This document shows, piece after piece, positions 60,140 through 64,000 of a stretch of DNA of 64,000 nucleotides. Every line of letters begins with the position of its first letter. Positions within the stretch are counted from its first letter, which is position 1. Made by a program: the position numbers and the translations under genes. This DNA is from UBA6049 sp965662345 (GTDB lineage Bacteria; Bacteroidota; Bacteroidia; Flavobacteriales_G; Salibacteraceae). The notes beneath the pieces were generated by a model. The model was not told the DNA's origin and made no database searches. It saw only the letters and a program-made list of their open reading frames with translations. The stretch covers positions 6,779 through 70,778 of the forward strand of contig CBFIHE010000012.1 of the NCBI GenBank assembly GCA_965662345.1. Direction: 5' to 3'.

Positions 60140-60154
60140 TGTTATATTCGCGGT

Positions 60155-61099
60155 ATGACTTTAACACAACTTGAATACATAATCGCCATTGCAGACTATG
60201 GCAGTTTTGTAGAAGCCGCAAGGCAGTGCTATGTAACTCAACCAGCGCTTACTACGCAGGTAAAGAATCTTGAACAAGAACTTGATATCATTCTATTTGA
60301 CCGCACCAGAAAGCCCATTATGCCTACTGAAATTGGCGCGCAAATCATAGAACAAGCCAGAGATGTACTCATGCAATCACGTAAGATTCCAGATTTAGTC
60401 TCAGAATTCAACAGTGATGTTAAAGGAGACCTCAGACTCGGGATAATCCCTACTATATCTCCGTATCTAGTGCCCCTATTCGTAAACGAATTCAACGAGA
60501 ATCACAAAAAAGTGAACCTACACGTAAGCGAAGAAATCACAGAAGAAGTAATCTCCAAAATCAAAAACGGTGAATTAGATGCAGGAATAATAGCTACACC
60601 GGTCTCGGCCAAAGGAGTGCATTTTATGCCCTTATATTACGAGAAATTCTATGGGTATGTAAGTCCAAGTCATCCAAACTACTACCGAGATTCTCTTACA
60701 ACGGAACATCTTGCTATCTCAGATCTTTGGCTACTCAAAGAAGGAAACTGTTTCAGAAATCAAGTAATAAACATCTGCAATGCTGAAAAAGACTCAGAGT
60801 TTCATCATCACTTTAGATACGAAAGTCACAGCATTGAGTCGCTAAAGCGCATTGTACAGGTAAAACAAGGCATGACTTTTATTCCAGAGTTGGCCACCTC
60901 AGATGTACCACCCCAAAAAAAGGATATGGTTAAAACCATTGAGTCGCAACCTGTGAGAGAGGTTAGTTTAGTAGTAAGCAGGCAGTTTTTGAAGAAGCGC
61001 CTTATTGATAGTTTGCGCCAAACTATAGTAGACAAGCTTCCTTCTAGTATGTTGCAAAAACCCGATGGCTTTATCCTAGACACAGATGTGAACGTCTAG
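60155..61099 (+). CDS. oxyR: Hydrogen-peroxide sensing LysR-type regulator OxyR
   Basis: About 314 residues from the ATG at 60155 (MTLTQLEYIIAIADYGSF). An N-terminal LysR helix-turn-helix (FVEAARQCYVTQPALTTQVK) is followed by a periplasmic-binding-like domain. The redox cysteines are Cys199 and Cys208 in EGNCFRNQVINICNA, at the same numbers and spacing as in E. coli OxyR. Peroxide forms a disulfide that switches on target genes, and the divergent dps is the classic target. Confidence 0.96.
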   Translation: MTLTQLEYIIAIADYGSFVEAARQCYVTQPALTTQVKNLEQELDIILFDRTRKPIMPTEIGAQIIEQARDVLMQSRKIPDLVSEFNSDVKGDLRLGIIPTISPYLVPLFVNEFNENHKKVNLHVSEEITEEVISKIKNGELDAGIIATPVSAKGVHFMPLYYEKFYGYVSPSHPNYYRDSLTTEHLAISDLWLLKEGNCFRNQVINICNAEKDSEFHHHFRYESHSIESLKRIVQVKQGMTFIPELATSDVPPQKKDMVKTIESQPVREVSLVVSRQFLKKRLIDSLRQTIVDKLPSSMLQKPDGFILDTDVNV

Positions 61100-61112
61100 C
61101 TAACCAAACCGC

Positions 61113-61120
61113 TATATTTG
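61113..61120 (+). promoter_or_regulatory. -7 promoter element for cysS
   Basis: TATATTTG, an exact TAnnTTTG match, 20 bases before the cysS ATG at 61140. Confidence 0.45.
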
Positions 61121-61139
61121 CCACAAAATCACAAGAATC

Positions 61140-62621
61140 ATGGATAACGCGCTTAGGGTTTACAATACCCTTTCAGGCAAAAAAGAACGCTTTGAACCTA
61201 TTAATGCCCCTTTTGTAGGCATGTACGTTTGCGGTCCTACTGTGTACAGCTATGTTCATTTGGGAAATTGCCGCACGTTCATCTCTTTTGATATGATCTA
61301 CAGATACCTAAAACACTTAGGTTACAAAGTGAGGTATGTTCGAAATATTACAGATGCAGGTCACCTAGAAAACGATGCCGATGAAGGAGAAGATAAAATC
61401 TCTAAAAAGGCTCGTCTAGAGCAAGTTGAACCCATGGAAATTGTACAGAAGTACGCCTTAGATTTTCATCAGGTTTTATCAAAGTTCAATAATTACCCTC
61501 CAGATATTGAGCCCACAGCAACAGGGCATATCGTAGAACAGATAGATATGATCCAGAGTATTCTATCCAAAGGGTTAGCATATGAAGTTAATGGCTCGGT
61601 TTACTTTGATGTAGAAGCATATAACAAGCAAACAAACGATTACGGCCACCTTTCTGGAAGAAAGATTGAAGAGCTTCTTTCTGGATCTAGAGACTTAGAC
61701 GGACAAAGCGAAAAGCGAAACCCAATAGACTTTGCGCTATGGAAGAAAGCATCACCAGAACATATCATGCGCTGGTCTTCTCCATGGGGAAAGGGTTTTC
61801 CTGGCTGGCACCTAGAGTGCTCTGTGATGAGCAGCAAATATTTAGGAGATCGCTTTGACATTCACGGTGGTGGCATGGATCTAAAGTTCCCTCACCACGA
61901 ATGTGAGATTGCTCAATGTAAGGCGTCACATGACGTTGATCCAGTAAAGTACTGGATGCACACCAACATGCTTACCTTAAACGGTGCTCGCATGAGTAAA
62001 TCTACTGGCAATACACTCTTACCCAATGAGCTGTTTTCAGGAGATAACGATAAGCTAGACAAAGCCTATCACCCTATAGTGGTTCGCTTTTTCATGATGC
62101 AAGCGCATTACCGCAGTTCATTAGATTTCTCTGCAGAAGCATTGAGCGCGGCAGAAAAAGGGTTTGAGAGGTTGATGGATGGCGTGGCCAACTTAGCAAC
62201 AATCAAAGTATCGGAATCTACTTCTTTTGATTTGATCAAATGGAAAGAGAATTGCTATTCTGCCATGAACGATGACTTTAATACTCCTGTTCTTATATCG
62301 CATTTGTTTGAAGCAGTGAAATTCATTAACGGGGTTAACTCGGGTAAGCAAAGCATTACAGCAGAAGGCTTGAAAGAACTTACTGAGCTCATGAATGCTT
62401 TTGTGTTTGATGTGCTTGGTCTTGGAGTTGTTGATGAGAAGACGAGTAATGGTGCTGATGATGAGCTTACCAACGGTTTACTACAAAGCATGATTACCGT
62501 GCGTAATGAGGCCAAACTAAAGCGAGATTTCGCTACTGCAGACTTTATTCGTGATGAATTAACCAAACTCGGAGTTACGCTTAAAGACGGTAAAGAAGGA
62601 ACTTCTTGGGAGCGCGGCTAG
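61140..62621 (+). CDS. cysS: Cysteinyl-tRNA synthetase
   Basis: A 493-residue class I synthetase. The zinc and active-site cysteine is in MYVCGPTVYSYVHLGNC (with HLGN as the HIGH motif), KFPHHECEIAQCKA gives further zinc ligands, CSVMSSKYLGD lies between, and KMSKS is present as ARMSKSTGN. The DALR-like anticodon domain follows. A terminator hairpin lies about 25 bases after the stop, in the first copy of the repeated element. Confidence 0.97.
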   Translation: MDNALRVYNTLSGKKERFEPINAPFVGMYVCGPTVYSYVHLGNCRTFISFDMIYRYLKHLGYKVRYVRNITDAGHLENDADEGEDKISKKARLEQVEPMEIVQKYALDFHQVLSKFNNYPPDIEPTATGHIVEQIDMIQSILSKGLAYEVNGSVYFDVEAYNKQTNDYGHLSGRKIEELLSGSRDLDGQSEKRNPIDFALWKKASPEHIMRWSSPWGKGFPGWHLECSVMSSKYLGDRFDIHGGGMDLKFPHHECEIAQCKASHDVDPVKYWMHTNMLTLNGARMSKSTGNTLLPNELFSGDNDKLDKAYHPIVVRFFMMQAHYRSSLDFSAEALSAAEKGFERLMDGVANLATIKVSESTSFDLIKWKENCYSAMNDDFNTPVLISHLFEAVKFINGVNSGKQSITAEGLKELTELMNAFVFDVLGLGVVDEKTSNGADDELTNGLLQSMITVRNEAKLKRDFATADFIRDELTKLGVTLKDGKEGTSWERG

Positions 62622-62631
62622 TGCTTCTATT

Positions 62632-62733
62632 AGAAACATATAAAAACAAAAAAGCTCGGTACTAAACTTCCCGAGCTTTTTTGCCTTAAACCTTCTACCC
62701 CTTTTTGGTATGACACAAAGATGGGGTAAGATT
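62632..62733. repeat. 102-bp repeat, copy 1, with terminator and second hairpin
   Basis: Two of 102 bases differ from copy 2 (62933-63034; offset 301). It holds a strong terminator-like hairpin (AAAAAGCTCGG with CCGAGCTTTTTT, about 62647-62672) and a second stem TACCCC/GGGGTA (about 62697-62728) with a 21-base loop. The first hairpin ends the cysS message. Weaker similarity (same frame, no gaps) continues for about 70 bases after the identical core. Confidence 0.9.
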
Positions 62734-62932
62734 TTCTTAATTCATTTCGTTTTCAAGTACTTAAGGAATAAGGTGCATGATTTAGGGCATGAGTGGTGTC
62801 TAAAGCCTCCTGAAGGACCATAATTACGTTCATCATTTACCGAAATTAGGTTTTCCGTCTTCTTTCAATCACTGAAGTACGGATAGATGGATACGGTGTT
62901 TCCCGTCAAGAGATTAGAATGTTCAGCTAAAG

Positions 62933-63034
62933 AGAAACATATAAAAACAAAAAAGCTCGGTACTAATCTTCCCGAGCTTTTTTGCCTTAAACCTTCTACC
63001 CCTTTTTGGTATGATACAAAGATGGGGTAAGATT
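62933..63034. repeat. 102-bp repeat, copy 2
   Basis: Direct copy of 62632-62733 with two substitutions. The terminator-like hairpin and the TACCCC/GGGGTA stem are both intact; the substitutions fall in loops or unpaired positions. There is no gene directly upstream of this copy for the hairpin to terminate. Confidence 0.9.
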
Positions 63035-63162
63035 CTATCTAATCCGTTCATTTATTGGTACCTAAGTAATAAGATGCATGAAAAAGGGTGTGAGTGACAC
63101 GTACCCCGACTTAGAACTTCAATTTCTCGGTTTTTGTAGCCCCGTTTTCCCGTACTAGTCAT

Positions 63163-63187
63163 ATTTGCATTTTAGGAGATTGCAAAT
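63163..63187. repeat. Inverted repeat downstream of the small membrane gene
   Basis: ATTTGCA (63163-63169) and TGCAAAT (63181-63187) with an 11-base loop. It lies about 75 bases past the minus-strand gene at 63262. A transcript end structure or operator is possible; there is no clear T run. Confidence 0.35.
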
Positions 63188-63261
63188 GTACGTATATGGC
63201 TTAAAGCATAAAAGCCATGACTATTCATCATGACTTTCTTAAGCTTCTTTTGAGTTGCGCT

Positions 63262-63453
63262 TTACAAGCGATAACCCCGCTTGGCGGCTTCTCTTCCGAT
63301 TTGAAAAGCACCAATGAATAACCCAATCACAAGTAATACCAATGTAAAATCATCTATGGGAGCAGCATTACCACTTCCTGGAGGCGCTGGTGGATTAGCA
63401 TGTACTAAAAAGGATACGAGGCTTAAGGATAAAACGGCTAGGAAACGTTTCAT
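63262..63453 (-). CDS. Small membrane protein with PAPPGSGNAAPIDD motif
   Basis: A 63-residue protein: signal-like first helix (FLAVLSLSLVSFLVHA), a Pro/Gly linker (NPPAPPGSGNAAPIDDFTLV) and a second membrane helix (LVLLVIGLFIGAFQIG) ending in a basic tail (REAAKRGYRL). Proteins of this shape are common near T9SS-exported proteins in Bacteroidota, but I know no established function. It lies 21 bases after the T9SS protein gene on the same strand. Confidence 0.7.
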   Translation of the reverse strand: MKRFLAVLSLSLVSFLVHANPPAPPGSGNAAPIDDFTLVLLVIGLFIGAFQIGREAAKRGYRL

Positions 63454-63474
63454 CCTTGTTTAAAATTTTAACTA

Positions 63475-64000
63475 TTAGAAATTGAGTTTAGTTGTATGCA
63501 CACGGCCATCTTTAAGTGTTGCGCGTAAAAGGTAAACGCCACTCAAGTTCACTGATGCACGGTATGCATTGGTATGTATTTCTTCTTCTAGAACCACTCT
63601 TCCGGCTAAACCATATAGCGTGAAGCGTTCTATTTCTTCTGATGCACTTAGCACCAATTCATTTTGTTGACGATAAGCTCTGAACCAAGACTCTTTTGCA
63701 TCATCCAATCCAGTAGTTGTGCCTGGCGCTTCAGGGGTTTCTAGCCCTTGGCCTCCGGCTACTTCATCCATTTCATTCTTCACAACAAGCGCAAAGCGAT
63801 TTTTGATGGCGCCAATGGTATCAACTTCAAATGTGTAAGGTAAATCTGCGAGTGCAACGAGTGTGTCTTCTTGTTTGTCTTCTATCCAAGCCGTGTAGCT
63901 CTCTGGCCAGTTGTTCAGCGAATCTAATTCTATTGTAAAATCTCCGGTAACCCATACATCTGCTCCAAGCGGTATGCGCTCTACACTATTTGGCAGTACA
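63475..64000 (-). CDS. C-terminal part of a T9SS-exported surface protein (partial)
   Basis: The frame is open to the window edge, giving at least 175 residues; the start lies outside. A GTG at 63783 is only an internal codon. The visible part has beta-rich segments (VWVTGDFTIELDSL, ALADLPYTFEVDTIG, FALVVKN), then a linker and a type A T9SS sorting domain in which the usual YPNP is replaced by WFRAYRQQNELVLSASEEIE, followed by FTLYGLAGRVVLEEEI and the ending GVYLLRATLKDGRVHTTKLNF (positions 21 long, last residue Phe). It is predicted to be exported across the outer membrane. Confidence 0.75.
   Translation of the reverse strand, partial: VLPNSVERIPLGADVWVTGDFTIELDSLNNWPESYTAWIEDKQEDTLVALADLPYTFEVDTIGAIKNRFALVVKNEMDEVAGGQGLETPEAPGTTTGLDDAKESWFRAYRQQNELVLSASEEIERFTLYGLAGRVVLEEEIHTNAYRASVNLSGVYLLRATLKDGRVHTTKLNF

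Larger units (their letters stand above)
62622..63261. other. 640-base gene-poor stretch with duplicated element
   Basis: No convincing large gene. It contains the two repeat copies, short frames that start at the same place in each copy (ATG 62710, 37 codons; ATG 63011, 28 codons), and an inverted repeat ATTTGCA-N11-TGCAAAT (63163-63187) downstream of the minus-strand small membrane gene. No tRNA or transposase remnants are seen. Confidence 0.6.

Noticed and set aside
62632..63034. Repeat pair as a CRISPR array
   Set aside because: Only two copies of 102 bases with a 199-base interval and internal hairpins; no cas genes nearby.
62622..63261. tRNA gene or insertion sequence remnant in the gene-free stretch
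   Set aside because: No cloverleaf, T-loop consensus or transposase fragments are visible; the hairpins are terminator-like.

Overview
The window looks like a chromosomal segment of a Bacteroidota bacterium, most likely a marine or aquatic member of the Flavobacteriales. The evidence is: type IX secretion C-terminal sorting domains on secreted proteins; phylum-typical families (DUF4292, DUF4837, DUF3109, a SelL-like redox protein, a CruF/CrtD carotenoid set); eukaryote-like class Ia ribonucleotide reductase; and repeated matches to the Bacteroidota -7 promoter element TAnnTTTG (for example 33640, 45817, 50377, 60132 and 61113 on +; 8423, 43331, 44473 and 60086 on -). There are no rRNA, tRNA, CRISPR, phage or transposase genes that I can see. 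One assembly gap of 428 N lies at 39709-40136.

Layout. 1-3025 (+): a tightly overlapped run of cyclase-family hydrolase, Lrp regulator, MmcQ/YjbR protein, DUF502 membrane protein and an EamA transporter. 3022-8384 (-): two small paralogous exported proteins and a 1355-residue subtilisin-type protease with seven repeats and a T9SS signal. 8440-11275 (-): hemA-hemC-hemD. 11401-14814 (-): nrdB-nrdA. 15158-20502: a DUF3109 protein, three small unknown ORFs, a TPR histidine kinase, glyS and a small helical protein. 20593-26533 (mostly -): an FeS-type photolyase relative, then a fully overlapped operon of SelL-like redox protein, crtD, cruF, crtZ and lycopene cyclase, consistent with the late steps to a monocyclic hydroxycarotenoid such as saproxanthin. 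26638-36641: small unknowns, DUF72, DUF3820, a MATE pump, a ViaA-like VWA protein, a SlyD-like FKBP, methionine aminotransferase and a ClC channel. 36710-40849: an AspH/LpxO-like hydroxylase, then two YwqK/MORN plus TonB-C-like paralogues, one frameshifted and one interrupted by the N gap. 40939-44436 (-): hppD, hmgA and trhO. 44556-48337 (+): a long QueA, then a TsdA-like dihaem cytochrome with a porin. 48393-59545 (+ mainly): a cell-envelope block (OmpA lipoprotein, nucleotidyltransferase, TPR lipoprotein, DUF4292, EnvC-like, TatA, GatA, MltD-like, DUF4837). 59591-62621: divergent dps and oxyR, then cysS. 62622-63261: a gene-free stretch with a duplicated, hairpin-bearing 102-bp element. 63262-64000 (-): a small membrane protein and the C-terminus of a T9SS-exported protein that runs off the window.

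How they fit together. Light and oxygen stress run through the window: photolyase, carotenoids with a co-transcribed redox protein, OxyR/Dps, and O2-consuming enzymes (HppD, HmgA, TrhO). Two near-identical FNR/CRP-like palindromes lie at equivalent positions upstream of hmgA and trhO, hinting at shared control of the O2-dependent enzymes. Other points worth checking are an A9 tract at the hemC/hemD junction where hemD lacks an ATG, an NrdA without the usual C-terminal cysteine pair, and the frameshifted YwqK gene at a G7A4 tract.
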